A stretch of DNA of 64,000 nt. It comes from Rodentibacter caecimuris (GTDB lineage Bacteria; Pseudomonadota; Gammaproteobacteria; Enterobacterales; Pasteurellaceae). Below, one piece after another: positions 26,152 through 36,054 of the stretch; within the stretch, counting starts at the first letter, position 1, and each line of letters starts with the position of its first letter. The translations under genes were made by a program, and so were the position numbers. The notes beneath the pieces were generated by a model. It searched no databases. It had not been told where the DNA came from and worked only from the letters and a program-made list of their open reading frames with translations. The stretch is from assembly GCF_024622045.1 (NCBI RefSeq), contig NZ_JANKBP010000012.1, one strand, 5' to 3'.

Positions 26152-26802
26152 ATGTCAAAAATTATCCCCATTACTGAATTAAAGAAACATTTCTTTGACG
26201 GTATGACGTTGATGTCAGGCGGTTTTATGGGCGTCGGTACGCCTGAAAAAATCGTACACGCTCTTTTAGAGAGTGGGATTCGCAATATTCACCTGATTTG
26301 TAGCGATACCGCCCAAATGCATAATGGAGTTGGGCCGTTGATTGTGAATAATCGGGTAAAGAAAGTATCGGCTTCTCATATCGGCACTAATCCTGAAACG
26401 GGCAAAAAAATGATTGCTGGCGAAATTGAGGTTGAATTGATCCCACAAGGCACCTTTGCCGAGCGGGTGAGAGCCGGTGGTGCGGGATTAGGCGGTTTTT
26501 TAACACCGACCGGGGTCGGCACGGTGGTGGAAGAAGGTAAACAAAAAATAGAGCTTGATGGCGTGGCTTATTTGTTAGAGCGTCCGTTAAAAGCGGATAT
26601 TGCCATTCTGAAAGCCGATATTGCCGATGAAGCGGGCAATCTGATTTATAACGGTGCGGCACGCAATTTTAATCCGCTAATGGCATTGGCAGCGAAAACC
26701 GTGATTGTCGAAGCGGAGCAAATCGTCAAAGCAGGTACACTCGATCCAAATCAGATAATGACGCCTGCAACGTTGGTTGATTACCTTGTTTCTAGCCATT
26801 AA
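26152..26802 (+). CDS. atoD: Acetate CoA/acetoacetate CoA-transferase, alpha subunit
   Basis: 216 residues. With AtoA it moves CoA from acetyl-CoA to acetoacetate or another short-chain acid. The family start LSGGFMGVGTPEKIV and the segment GAGLGGFLTPTGVGT are visible. The ATG at 26152 follows GGAG; an in-frame ATG at 26122 has no such site. First gene of a six-gene operon; the ribosome site of atoA (AAGGAG) overlaps its end. Confidence 0.94.
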   Translation: MSKIIPITELKKHFFDGMTLMSGGFMGVGTPEKIVHALLESGIRNIHLICSDTAQMHNGVGPLIVNNRVKKVSASHIGTNPETGKKMIAGEIEVELIPQGTFAERVRAGGAGLGGFLTPTGVGTVVEEGKQKIELDGVAYLLERPLKADIAILKADIADEAGNLIYNGAARNFNPLMALAAKTVIVEAEQIVKAGTLDPNQIMTPATLVDYLVSSH

Positions 26803-26813
26803 AGGAGAAGATT

Positions 26814-27485
26814 ATGAACGCAAAAGAATTAATTGCCCGCCGCATTGCAATGGAACTAAAAGACGGCGATATCGTGAATTTGGGTATCGGCTTACCGACC
26901 TTAGTGGCAAATTATTTACCAGATAACGTTGATATTACCCTGCAATCGGAAAACGGTTTTTTAGGTTTAACCGCTTACGATCCGCAAAACGATAATCCGA
27001 ATATCGTGAATGCTGGCGGACAACCTTGTGGTATTAAGGCGGGAGGAGCGTTTTTCGACAGTGCCTTTTCCTTTGCACTGATTCGTGGCGGTCACGTTGA
27101 TGCCTGCGTGCTTGGCGGATTAGAGGTGGATCAACAGGCAAATCTAGCAAACTGGATGGTACCGGAAAAAATGGTGCCGGGTATGGGCGGCGCAATGGAT
27201 TTAGTGACCGGTGCGAAAAAGGTCATTATCGGAATGGAACATTGTGCAAAATCCGGCAGTTCAAAAATCCTCAAACAATGCACCCTACCTTTAACTGCGG
27301 TAAACAAAGTCAAAATGATTGTCACCGAATTGGCGGTGTTTGAATTTGAACAAGGCAAACTCGTGTTAAAAGAACACGCACCGGATGTGGATTTAGACAC
27401 TATCAGACAGAAAACTGAGGCGGATTTTATCGTTGCCGATGATTTCAAACCAATGGTGATCAGCCAAAAAGGATTATCCCTATGA
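26814..27485 (+). CDS. atoA: Acetate CoA/acetoacetate CoA-transferase, beta subunit
   Basis: 223 residues. The beta subunit carries the catalytic Glu that forms the CoA thioester; it is the E of LQSENGFLGL at about residue 45. GIGLPTLVANYLP and GGQPCGIKAGGAFFDS are also conserved. It starts 11 bases after atoD and overlaps atoE by 4 bases (ATGA), so translation is coupled. Confidence 0.95.
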   Translation: MNAKELIARRIAMELKDGDIVNLGIGLPTLVANYLPDNVDITLQSENGFLGLTAYDPQNDNPNIVNAGGQPCGIKAGGAFFDSAFSFALIRGGHVDACVLGGLEVDQQANLANWMVPEKMVPGMGGAMDLVTGAKKVIIGMEHCAKSGSSKILKQCTLPLTAVNKVKMIVTELAVFEFEQGKLVLKEHAPDVDLDTIRQKTEADFIVADDFKPMVISQKGLSL

Positions 27486-28825
27486 TTAACCGTATCGCCC
27501 GTGGTATGACAACATTAGTCAGCCGATATATGCCGGAACCGCTTGTTTTAGCGGTTCTACTCAGCATTGTGATTTTTTTCTGTGCGTGGGGTTTGACCGA
27601 TCATACTCCCGTGCAGTTAGTCAATATGTGGGGCGACGGTTTTTGGAATTTGCTCTCATTCAGTATGCAAATGGCAATGGTGGTGGTGACGGGCAATGCC
27701 CTTGCCTCCGCCCCACAAATTCGCCGCTTTCTTGGCGTAACGGCATCTATCGCTAAAACACCCGTACAAGGTGTAATGTTAGTAACGTTTATGAGTGCTG
27801 CTGCTTGTGCAATCAATTGGGGGTTCGGACTGGTAGTCGGGGCGATGTTTGCCAAAGAGGTTGCCAGACGTATTCAAGGCACGGATTACGCCCTCTTAAT
27901 TGCCTGTGCTTATATCGGCTTTATGACCTGGGGCGGCGGATTTTCCGGCTCAATGCCACTCCAAGCCGCCACCCCGAATAATCCTATTGCCCATCTTATC
28001 ACTTCCGAATCCAATCCTTTAGGTATCGTACCTGTCAGTCAAACCTTATTCACCGGCTATAACATTTTTATCATCTTAATGTTATTAGTCGGTTTGCCTG
28101 TAATTACCCGAATGATGAATCCTAAAGGGAAAGACGTTCGTCACGTTGATCCAAAATTATTACAACCGGATCCGGATTTCAGTAAAACCTTAGACCAAAA
28201 CGCCACCTTTGCCGAACGTATTGAAGAAAGCCGTTTGTTAGCCTATGTGATTGCCGGTACCGGATTTAGTTATCTCGCACTCACTTTTTTCAAAAACGGA
28301 TTTAGTTTGACGATTAATTCGGTCAATTTAATTTTCTTGATGACAGGGATTTTATTACACGGTTCCCCCGCCGCCTACGTTCGAGCAATCACTAATGCCG
28401 CCCGTAGTACCGCAGGCATTTTAATTCAATTCCCGTTTTACGCCGGTATGCAATTAATGATGGAACATTCCGGATTAGGCGGAATGATTACCGAGTTTTT
28501 TGTCAATATTTCCAACAAAGACACCTTTCCGCTTTTAACTTTCTTTAGTTCCGCTTTAGTGAATTTTGCCGTGCCGTCGGGCGGCGGACATTGGGTTGTG
28601 CAAGGGCCGTTTGTTATCCCCGCCGCACTTTCGCTTGAAGCGGATTTAGGTAAATCGGTGATGGCGATTGCTTATGGCGATATGTGGGCAAATATGGCAC
28701 AGCCGTTTTGGGCATTGCCTGCTCTTGGTATAGCGGGGCTCGGGGTAAGGGATATTATGGGCTATTGTATGACTGCCCTGATTTTTACCACCCCAATTTT
28801 TGTCATCGGACTCTATTTCTTATAA
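27482..28825 (+). CDS. atoE: Short-chain fatty acid transporter
   Basis: 447 residues with about 10-12 hydrophobic segments, of the AtoE family. It probably imports acetoacetate, butyrate or similar acids for the CoA-transferase. Conserved stretches include MTWGGGFSGSMPLQAATPNN and SGGGHWVVQGPFVIPAA. It overlaps atoA by ATGA and is followed 19 bases later by atoB. Confidence 0.93.
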   Translation: MINRIARGMTTLVSRYMPEPLVLAVLLSIVIFFCAWGLTDHTPVQLVNMWGDGFWNLLSFSMQMAMVVVTGNALASAPQIRRFLGVTASIAKTPVQGVMLVTFMSAAACAINWGFGLVVGAMFAKEVARRIQGTDYALLIACAYIGFMTWGGGFSGSMPLQAATPNNPIAHLITSESNPLGIVPVSQTLFTGYNIFIILMLLVGLPVITRMMNPKGKDVRHVDPKLLQPDPDFSKTLDQNATFAERIEESRLLAYVIAGTGFSYLALTFFKNGFSLTINSVNLIFLMTGILLHGSPAAYVRAITNAARSTAGILIQFPFYAGMQLMMEHSGLGGMITEFFVNISNKDTFPLLTFFSSALVNFAVPSGGGHWVVQGPFVIPAALSLEADLGKSVMAIAYGDMWANMAQPFWALPALGIAGLGVRDIMGYCMTALIFTTPIFVIGLYFL

Positions 28826-28844
28826 ATCAACAAGGAGAAAAATA

Positions 28845-30026
28845 ATGGAAAATATTGTGATTGTGAGTGCGGCTCGAACCGCTATCGGACGGTTTGGCGG
28901 CGGTTTAGCAAGTACAAGTGCGGTCGATTTGGGCGCGATTGTGATTAATGAGGTGTTAAAGCGTGCCAACCTCGATGCCGCAAAAGTTGATGAAGTCATT
29001 ATGGGCAATGTGCTGCAAGCGGGTCTCGGACAGAATCCGGCTCGTCAAGCGGCACTGAAAGCCGGTATTGGTGAAGATATTTCGTCATTTACGATTAATA
29101 AAGTGTGCGGTTCAGGCCTAAAAGCTGTTGTGCTTGGGGCTCAAGCCATTGCAGCAGGTGATGCGGACGTTATCGTAGTGGGCGGAATGGAAAATATGAG
29201 CCAAGCCCCCTATGTACTCGACAGCAAGGTTCGTTTCGGTGCCAAAATGGGCAACCTAACCCTAAGAGATACAATGGTAGAAGACGGTTTAACCTGTGCA
29301 ATCAACCATTACCATATGGGAATTACGGCGGAAAACATTGCAGAAAAATATCAACTCAGTCGAGAAGAGCAGGATCAATTTGCCCTTCGCTCGCAAACCT
29401 TAGCAAAACAAGCGATTGAATCCGGGGCATTTTCTGCAGAAATTGTGCCGGTGAGTGTGAAAACCCGTAAAGGTGAAACCCTGTTTAACCAAGATGAACA
29501 TCCGACTTTTGATACCACTGCGGAAACCCTCGCCAAACTTCGCCCGGCATTTATTAAAGATGGTACGGTTACTGCTGGCAATGCGTCCGGTTTAAATGAC
29601 GGAGCAGCCGCATTACTGTTAATGAGTGAAAGTAAAGCAAAATCACTCGGTTTAACGCCGTTAGCCCGTATTCGCAGCTATGCCGCTTCAGGCAATGATC
29701 CGAAAATAATGGGGCTGGGACCTGTTCCCGCCGTCAAAAAAGCCTTGCAAAAAGCAAACTTAACATTAGACCAAATTGATTTAATTGAAGCGAATGAAGC
29801 CTTTGCCGCTCAAGCACTGGGCGTTGCCAAAGAGCTTAATTTGGATTTAACCAAAACCAATTTGAATGGCGGTGCCATTGCATTAGGTCACCCAATTGGA
29901 GCAAGTGGTGCGAGAATTCTCGTGACCTTGCTGTACGGCTTGCAAGCCAGAAACAAAACATTGGGCTTGGCAACTTTATGTATCGGCGGCGGGCAAGGCA
30001 TTGCAATGATTGTTGAACGCCTTTAA
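28845..30026 (+). CDS. atoB: Acetyl-CoA C-acetyltransferase (thiolase)
   Basis: 393 residues. It cleaves acetoacetyl-CoA to two acetyl-CoA. The active-site residues are all present: Cys88 in NKVCGSGLKAV, His in GHPIGASGAR and Cys in TLCIGGGQG. The ATG at 28845 follows AAGGAG; the longer in-frame start at 28800 lies inside atoE. An uptake sequence is at 28916. Confidence 0.96.
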   Translation: MENIVIVSAARTAIGRFGGGLASTSAVDLGAIVINEVLKRANLDAAKVDEVIMGNVLQAGLGQNPARQAALKAGIGEDISSFTINKVCGSGLKAVVLGAQAIAAGDADVIVVGGMENMSQAPYVLDSKVRFGAKMGNLTLRDTMVEDGLTCAINHYHMGITAENIAEKYQLSREEQDQFALRSQTLAKQAIESGAFSAEIVPVSVKTRKGETLFNQDEHPTFDTTAETLAKLRPAFIKDGTVTAGNASGLNDGAAALLLMSESKAKSLGLTPLARIRSYAASGNDPKIMGLGPVPAVKKALQKANLTLDQIDLIEANEAFAAQALGVAKELNLDLTKTNLNGGAIALGHPIGASGARILVTLLYGLQARNKTLGLATLCIGGGQGIAMIVERL

Positions 30027-30056
30027 ACCTTAATTTTTATTCAATAGGAGCGATCT

Positions 30057-30818
30057 ATGTTAAATAACAAAATTGCGATTGTAACCGGGGCAGCAAGCGG
30101 TATCGGTTTAGCGGTCAGTCAAAGCCTGGCACAAGCAGGTGTAAAGCTGGTGATGGCGGATATCAATCAAGCCCTTTTAGAACAGGAAGCCAAAAAGCTA
30201 CAAGCGGCACATATTGTGGCGGATTTATCCAAACGGTCAGAATGTAAAGCCGTTGTGGATTATGCGGTTGCCGAGTTTGGCGGTGTGGATATTCTGGTGA
30301 ATGTTGCCGGCATTCAAACCGTTTCACCGATTTCGGATTTCCCCGAAGATCGTTGGGATTTTATGCTGAATGTGATGCTAACTGCGCCGTTTTTACTCAC
30401 CAAATATAGCTGGCCTTATATGCAAAACAAAGGTTGGGGGCGGATTATTCACTTAAATTCCATTCACGGTTTAGTCGCTTCGGAATTTAAATCCGCCTAT
30501 GTGTCTGCAAAACACGGGCTATCCGGTTTGACCAAAACGGCGGCATTAGAGGGCGGGGCGTACGGTATTACGGTGAATTCTATTTGCCCTGCCTATGTGA
30601 GAACTCCGCTAGTCGATAAACAAATTGCCGATCAAGCCAAACATCACGGTATTTCAGAGCAAGAAGTGGTAAGCCAAATTATGCTGCAAAAAGCAGCGGT
30701 TAAACGGCTCATTGAACCGGCGGAGATCGGTGAATTTGTTAAATTCCTCTGTTCCGATGCCGCAGCCTCCATTTCGGGAGCTTGCTTACCAATGGACGGC
30801 GGTTGGACAGCCGGCTAA
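30057..30818 (+). CDS. bdhA: 3-hydroxybutyrate dehydrogenase
   Basis: 253 residues. A short-chain dehydrogenase with cofactor motif TGAASGIG at residue 10-17, NVAG, catalytic Ser in LNSIHGL and YVSAKHG with the Tyr and Lys. Motifs such as AALEGGAYGITVNSICPAYVRTP match D-3-hydroxybutyrate dehydrogenases. It should oxidise 3-hydroxybutyrate to acetoacetate, feeding the ato enzymes encoded just upstream. AGGAG precedes the ATG. Confidence 0.9.
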   Translation: MLNNKIAIVTGAASGIGLAVSQSLAQAGVKLVMADINQALLEQEAKKLQAAHIVADLSKRSECKAVVDYAVAEFGGVDILVNVAGIQTVSPISDFPEDRWDFMLNVMLTAPFLLTKYSWPYMQNKGWGRIIHLNSIHGLVASEFKSAYVSAKHGLSGLTKTAALEGGAYGITVNSICPAYVRTPLVDKQIADQAKHHGISEQEVVSQIMLQKAAVKRLIEPAEIGEFVKFLCSDAAASISGACLPMDGGWTAG

Positions 30819-30923
30819 CGCCTAATCATACAACTCACTGCAAGCGGTGAGTTGTACTGTGTTTTTTTCAATCAAGAACAAGCAGTACTCAACGTTCATT
30901 ATAAAAATAATTGGGAGAACCCT

Positions 30924-32249
30924 ATGCTCAGTTTAATCGGCATTTTTGTAGGATTAGTTTTGCTCATGTTTTTAGCCTTTCGAGGCTATTCGATTGTTTG
31001 GATTGCCCCGTTGTGTGCGGCAATTGTTGCCTTCACGGGCGGGCTGGATATTTTAGATGCCTATTTAGGCAGTTATATGAATGGCTTGGTCGGTTTTGTT
31101 AAAGCCTGGTTCCCCGCTTTTCTACTCAGTGCCATATTCGGCAACCTAATGGACGTGACAGGCGGTGCCAAATCTATTGCGGTTTGGCTGACCAAAGTGA
31201 TGGGATCGAAAAGTGCGATCGCTTCTATTGTATTAGGCTGTGCATTATTGACCTACGGCGGCGTCAGTTTATTTGTGGTGGTGTTTGCTGTTTATCCCCT
31301 TGCGTTAGCGGTCTTTAAGGAAGCCAATATCAGCCGCCGACTAATTCCCGGCACCATTGCTTGCGGGGCATTTACCTTTACGATGACGGCATTGCCCGGC
31401 TCACCGCAAATTCAAAACTTAATTCCGACCCAATATTTTGGTACGGACGCAATGGCGGCACCGATAATGGGCTTAACCGCCTCTGTCATTTTATTTTTCG
31501 GTGGGGTAGCATACCTTGAATATCGCCGTAAAAAATACGCATCAAACGGCGAGTATTTTATCGAACCGGATAATGCGATAGCGACAGAACCGCAGGAACG
31601 GCTGCCTAGCCCGTTACTCGCAATTCTGCCGTTAGTGAGTGTGATTGTAGTACTGAACTTTGTGCCGCCGTTAATCGGCTTGAAAAACGGCGATCCGAAA
31701 AATATCGTGCTGGCGTTATTAGCGGGCATCAGTTTAGTGATTTTGCTCAATTTGAAACAACGCAACCTCTTTATTCCGGCTATCGGCAAAGGAGCAAATG
31801 GTGCGGTAGGGGCAATTATCAATACCGCAGCGGCGGTCGGCTTTGGTAGTGTGGTGAGAATGGCACCGGGCTTTGAACATCTAACTGCAATGATCTTAAA
31901 CATTCCGGGCAGCCCGTTGATTTCATTGTCGGTTGCGGTCAATATTTTAGCCGGTGCAACAGGATCGGCTTCCGGTGGAATGGGCATTGCGTTAGAAGCG
32001 TTAGGGGAAAAATATCTTGCGATAGCCAAACAGGCAAGTATTTCGCCTGAAGCGTTTCACCGTATCGCCTCATTATCTTCCGGCGGTTTGGATACAATGC
32101 CCCATAATGGTGCGGTCTTAACATTACTCAGCAATACGGGAATGACGCATAAAGATTCTTATCTTGAGATTGCCGTTACCTCATTTATTATGCCGATTGT
32201 AGCCACAATCATTGTCATCTTACTCTTTAGTGTATTTGGCATTTATTAA
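30924..32249 (+). CDS. GntP-family permease, probable 3-hydroxybutyrate importer
   Basis: 441 residues with about 11-12 hydrophobic segments. It belongs to the GntP gluconate permease family (TYGGVSLFVVVFAVYPLAL; GATGSASGGMGIALEAL). GntP members next to a bdh gene usually carry 3-hydroxybutyrate rather than gluconate, and I infer that here. The ATG at 30924 follows GGGAG; earlier in-frame codons (from 30852) have no ribosome site. Last gene of the operon; a terminator follows. Confidence 0.85.
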   Translation: MLSLIGIFVGLVLLMFLAFRGYSIVWIAPLCAAIVAFTGGLDILDAYLGSYMNGLVGFVKAWFPAFLLSAIFGNLMDVTGGAKSIAVWLTKVMGSKSAIASIVLGCALLTYGGVSLFVVVFAVYPLALAVFKEANISRRLIPGTIACGAFTFTMTALPGSPQIQNLIPTQYFGTDAMAAPIMGLTASVILFFGGVAYLEYRRKKYASNGEYFIEPDNAIATEPQERLPSPLLAILPLVSVIVVLNFVPPLIGLKNGDPKNIVLALLAGISLVILLNLKQRNLFIPAIGKGANGAVGAIINTAAAVGFGSVVRMAPGFEHLTAMILNIPGSPLISLSVAVNILAGATGSASGGMGIALEALGEKYLAIAKQASISPEAFHRIASLSSGGLDTMPHNGAVLTLLSNTGMTHKDSYLEIAVTSFIMPIVATIIVILLFSVFGIY

Positions 32250-32300
32250 AAAACACTTATCTTATTGGGCTGAACCCATTCAGCCTAAAACGTTCTATAA

Positions 32301-32337
32301 ATTGACCGCACTTTATATCAAGTGCGGTCAATTTTTC
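32301..32337. terminator. Bidirectional terminator from two inverted uptake sequences
   Basis: ATTGACCGCACTT (32301-32313) pairs perfectly with AAGTGCGGTCAAT (32320-32332), followed by a T run. It serves the ato operon and the convergent uvrA. Another small stem, GGGCTGA/TTCAGCC, lies just upstream near 32270. Confidence 0.95.
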
Positions 32338-35168
32338 TAAGGTTTTGCTAAAATCGGTTTCAAGAATCTCGCCGTATGAGAGCCTTCCACTTTTGCCACC
32401 TCTTCAGGTGTACCGGTCGCAATGATCTGACCGCCGCCGCTTCCCCCTTCCGGCCCAAGATCCACAATCCAATCGGCGGTTTTGATTACATCTAAATTAT
32501 GTTCAATCACCACGATAGTATTGCCTTGATCACGTAATCGGTGTAGCACGCTCAATAATTGTTTTATATCTGCAAAATGCAAACCTGTGGTCGGTTCATC
32601 CAAAATATAAAGGGTTTTCCCCGTATCCCGTTTGGAAAGCTCGGTAGCCAACTTGACACGCTGTGCTTCCCCGCCGGAAAGTGTCGTAGAGGATTGCCCT
32701 AAACGGATGTACGATAAGCCCACATCCATTAACGTTTGCAGTTTACGGGCAATGATTGGAATGGCATCAAAAAACTCGCGCGCCTCTTCTACTGTCATAT
32801 CCAACACTTGATGAATGGTCTTTCCTTTATAGCGTATTTCTAAAGTTTCACGGTTATAACGTTTCCCCTTACATTGATCACACGGAACATACACATCCGG
32901 CAAGAAATGCATTTCCACTTTGATTACGCCATCGCCCTGACAAGCCTCACAACGCCCGCCACGCACGTTAAAACTAAAACGCCCCGGGTTATAACCGCGG
33001 GCACGAGCTTCCGGCACGCCAGCAAAAAGTTCTCGAATCGGCGTGAACAAACCGGTATAAGTGGCAGGATTTGAACGTGGCGTACGTCCGATTGGGCTTT
33101 GATCAATGTCGATGACTTTATCAAAATGCTCCAACCCTTCGATGGATTTATAAGGGGCATAATCGGTTTTATCCGCACGGTTTAGGGCATTTTGCGCTAA
33201 TGGGAACAGGGTATCATTAATCAAGGTCGATTTACCTGAACCCGACACCCCGGTAATACAAGTGAATAAGCCCACCGGAATGTCTAAATTGACATTTTTT
33301 AGGTTATTTCCCGATGCCCCTTTCAGTTTCAACCATTTTTTCTTATCAAGTGCGGTACGTTTTTTCGGAATTTCAATTTGTTCAACACCCGATAAAAATT
33401 TCCCCGTAATCGAGTTCGGGTTTTGCATAATAGCTTGCGCATTGCCTTGTGCGATCACTTGTCCGCCATGCACGCCCGCCCCCGGCCCGATATCAATAAT
33501 ATGATCCGCCGCACGAATGGCGTCTTCGTCATGTTCTACCACAATCACCGTGTTACCAAGATTACGTAAGTGAATCAATGTGTTCAATAAACGTTCATTA
33601 TCACGCTGATGTAGCCCGATAGAGGGTTCGTCCAACACGTACATCACCCCTACTAAACCCGCACCGATTTGACTGGCAAGACGAATCCTCTGTGCTTCAC
33701 CGCCTGAAAGGGTTTCGGCAGAACGGGAAAGAGAAAGATAATTTAACCCGACATTGACTAAGAACTGCAAACGCTCACGAATTTCTTTCAGAATTTTTTC
33801 GGCAATTTGTGCTTTTTGCCCTGTTAATGAAAGTGCGGTAAAAAACTCTAGCGTTTCACCAATGCTTTTTTCAGAAATCATCGGTAAATTAGTCGGCCCG
33901 ATGTAAACATTACGCGCTTCCGGACGTAAACGTGAACCGACGCAATCGGCACAAGGACGATTGCTGATATTTTTGGCGAGTTCCTCACGCACCGAGATTG
34001 ACTCCGTTTCTTTATAACGGCGTGCCATATTGTTTAAAATACCTTCAAAAGGATGTTTACGAATCACCACGTCACCGCGATCATTCATATATTGAAATTC
34101 AATCTCTTCCTTGCCGGAACCGTGCATAATGATGTGCTGAATTTTTTTCGGCAAGGTTTCGTAAGGGGCGTCCACATCAAAATCGTAATGTTTTGCAAGC
34201 GAGGTAAGCATTTGATGATAATAAAAATTGCGACGATCCCATCCTTTCACCGCTCCGCCTGAAAGCGAAATACTCGGATTTTGCACTACACGCGCTTCAT
34301 CAAAATATTGCTGAACCCCCAACCCATCACAAGTCGGGCAGGCACCCGCCGGGTTATTAAAAGAGAACAAACGGGGTTCTAATTCCGGTACGGAATAACC
34401 GCAATGCGGGCAGGCAAAGTTTGCAGAAAATACCAGTTCTTCCGCTTTAGGATTATCCATTTCCGCCACAATCGCCGTACCGCCGGAAAGCTCCAATGCC
34501 GTCTCAAAAGATTCCGCCAAACGCGTGGCCAAATCCGACCGCACTTTGAAACGATCCACCACGACTTCAATAGTATGTTTTTTCTGTAGTTCGAGTTTTG
34601 GCGGATCAGACAGATCACAAATTTCACCATCAATCCGCGCTCGAATATAACCCTGTGCTGCAATATTTTCTAAGATTTTAACGTGTTCCCCTTTCCGATT
34701 TTTTACTACGGGTGCGAGCAACATCATTTTAGATTCTTCAGGCAAGCTTAACACTTTATCCACCATTTGACTGATGGTTTGAGCCGTCAGCGGCACATCA
34801 TGATTCGGACAGCGCGGCTCACCCACACGGGCAAAAAGGAGGCGTAAATAATCGTAAATTTCCGTAATGGTTCCCACGGTGGAACGAGGGTTATGGGAAG
34901 TCGATTTTTGTTCGATAGATATCGCCGGCGACAAACCTTCAATGGAATCCACATCCGGTTTTTCCATCAAAGATAAAAACTGACGGGCATAGGCAGAAAG
35001 CGATTCCACATAACGGCGTTGACCTTCCGCATACAGGGTATCAAAGGCTAATGAGGATTTGCCGGAGCCGGAAAGACCGGTGATCACGATAAGTTTATCG
35101 CGAGGAATGGTTAAATTAATATTTTTAAGATTGTGGGTTCGCGCACCGCGAATATCAATATTTTCCAT
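32337..35168 (-). CDS. uvrA: Excinuclease ABC subunit A
   Basis: 943 residues. DNA damage recognition ATPase of nucleotide excision repair; it loads UvrB. It has two ABC modules with Walker A GLSGSGKSSLAFD near residue 31 and GVSGSGKSTLIND near residue 640, two signature motifs (LSGGEAQRIRLA and LSGGEAQRVKLA) and Cys4 zinc clusters (CPHCGYS..CPTCDG; CEACQGDG..CDQCKG). It is divergent from ssb, the usual arrangement. Uptake sequences at 33348, 33831 and 34538. Confidence 0.98.
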   Translation of the reverse strand: MENIDIRGARTHNLKNINLTIPRDKLIVITGLSGSGKSSLAFDTLYAEGQRRYVESLSAYARQFLSLMEKPDVDSIEGLSPAISIEQKSTSHNPRSTVGTITEIYDYLRLLFARVGEPRCPNHDVPLTAQTISQMVDKVLSLPEESKMMLLAPVVKNRKGEHVKILENIAAQGYIRARIDGEICDLSDPPKLELQKKHTIEVVVDRFKVRSDLATRLAESFETALELSGGTAIVAEMDNPKAEELVFSANFACPHCGYSVPELEPRLFSFNNPAGACPTCDGLGVQQYFDEARVVQNPSISLSGGAVKGWDRRNFYYHQMLTSLAKHYDFDVDAPYETLPKKIQHIIMHGSGKEEIEFQYMNDRGDVVIRKHPFEGILNNMARRYKETESISVREELAKNISNRPCADCVGSRLRPEARNVYIGPTNLPMISEKSIGETLEFFTALSLTGQKAQIAEKILKEIRERLQFLVNVGLNYLSLSRSAETLSGGEAQRIRLASQIGAGLVGVMYVLDEPSIGLHQRDNERLLNTLIHLRNLGNTVIVVEHDEDAIRAADHIIDIGPGAGVHGGQVIAQGNAQAIMQNPNSITGKFLSGVEQIEIPKKRTALDKKKWLKLKGASGNNLKNVNLDIPVGLFTCITGVSGSGKSTLINDTLFPLAQNALNRADKTDYAPYKSIEGLEHFDKVIDIDQSPIGRTPRSNPATYTGLFTPIRELFAGVPEARARGYNPGRFSFNVRGGRCEACQGDGVIKVEMHFLPDVYVPCDQCKGKRYNRETLEIRYKGKTIHQVLDMTVEEAREFFDAIPIIARKLQTLMDVGLSYIRLGQSSTTLSGGEAQRVKLATELSKRDTGKTLYILDEPTTGLHFADIKQLLSVLHRLRDQGNTIVVIEHNLDVIKTADWIVDLGPEGGSGGGQIIATGTPEEVAKVEGSHTARFLKPILAKP

Positions 35169-35320
35169 AAATAATTCGTTCTGATGATTATTTTTTTCAA
35201 AATTGCGAGCATTATCGCATATTTCAACATCTGTGCAAATATCCAGTTAAATTTTATAGATCTTTTCAAAAATTTCAGGCAAAATAACCGCACTTTTTTA
35301 ATATGAAAAATGAGGATTCT

Positions 35321-35821
35321 ATGGCAGGAGTAAATAAAGTTATTATTGTGGGGCATTTGGGCAATGATCCCGAAATTCGCACAATGCCGAATGGTGATGC
35401 CGTTGCCAATATTAGTGTCGCAACCAGCGAAAGTTGGAATGACCGTAACACGGGTGAGCGTCGCGAGATCACAGAATGGCACCGTATCGTGTTCTATCGT
35501 CGCCAAGCGGAAATTTGTGGCGAATACTTACGCAAAGGTTCACAAGTTTATGTAGAGGGTCGTTTACGCACCCGCAAATGGCAAGATCAAAATGGTCAGG
35601 ATCGCTATACAACAGAAATTCAAGGTGATGTGATGCAAATGTTAGGCAGCCGTAACCAAAATGCTGGCGGCTACAGCGCACCGGACATGGGACAAAGCAG
35701 CCCACAACCGTCTTATCAAACCAGTTATAATAGTAACAATCAGCCTTCTCGTCCTACACAACAGCAAACATCACAGGCTGAACCGCCAATGGACGGTTTT
35801 GATGATGATATTCCGTTCTGA
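35321..35821 (+). CDS. ssb: Single-stranded DNA-binding protein
   Basis: 166 residues. The N-terminal OB fold (1-110) reads MAGVNKVIIVGHLG..DPEIR; the middle is Gln/Ser/Pro-rich; the acidic tip DGFDDDIPF binds partner proteins. I chose the ATG at 35321 (MAGVNK), which follows GAGG and matches the family start; the in-frame ATG at 35303 adds six residues that homologues lack. An uptake sequence lies at 35287 in the 152-base uvrA-ssb gap. Confidence 0.97.
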   Translation: MAGVNKVIIVGHLGNDPEIRTMPNGDAVANISVATSESWNDRNTGERREITEWHRIVFYRRQAEICGEYLRKGSQVYVEGRLRTRKWQDQNGQDRYTTEIQGDVMQMLGSRNQNAGGYSAPDMGQSSPQPSYQTSYNSNNQPSRPTQQQTSQAEPPMDGFDDDIPF

Positions 35822-35864
35822 ATTCCATATACATAAATAGTACAAAAATAAACTTTAAAATACG

Positions 35865-35898
35865 AAGAGAAACCTATAAAACATGGTTTCTCTTTTTT
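35865..35898 (+). terminator. Terminator after ssb
   Basis: AAGAGAAACC (35865-35874) pairs with GGTTTCTCTT (35885-35894), followed by TTTT. Confidence 0.9.
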
Positions 35899-36004
35899 AC
35901 ATGTTTTAAAATATCTCTATTTATTAGCACTTATAAATTTTTTTATAAAATTCAGATAATCGGTATAAATTAAATTATAAGAAATTCTTTTTTCAAATGA
36001 AGAA

Positions 36005-36035
36005 CACTTTCCTTTACTAATGAGTAAAGAAAGTG
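36005..36035. other. Hairpin between ssb and the vgrG remnant
   Basis: CACTTTCCTTTACT (36005-36018) pairs with AGTAAAGAAAGTG (36023-36035), with one unpaired base. It may be a second terminator. Confidence 0.5.
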
Positions 36036-36054
36036 ATTTTCCTGATTTTTATTC

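Noticed and set aside
31412..32029. 205-codon minus-strand frame inside the GntP gene
   Set aside because: It is antisense to an intact membrane protein gene, has no ribosome site and has an Ala/Pro/Thr-rich artefact composition.
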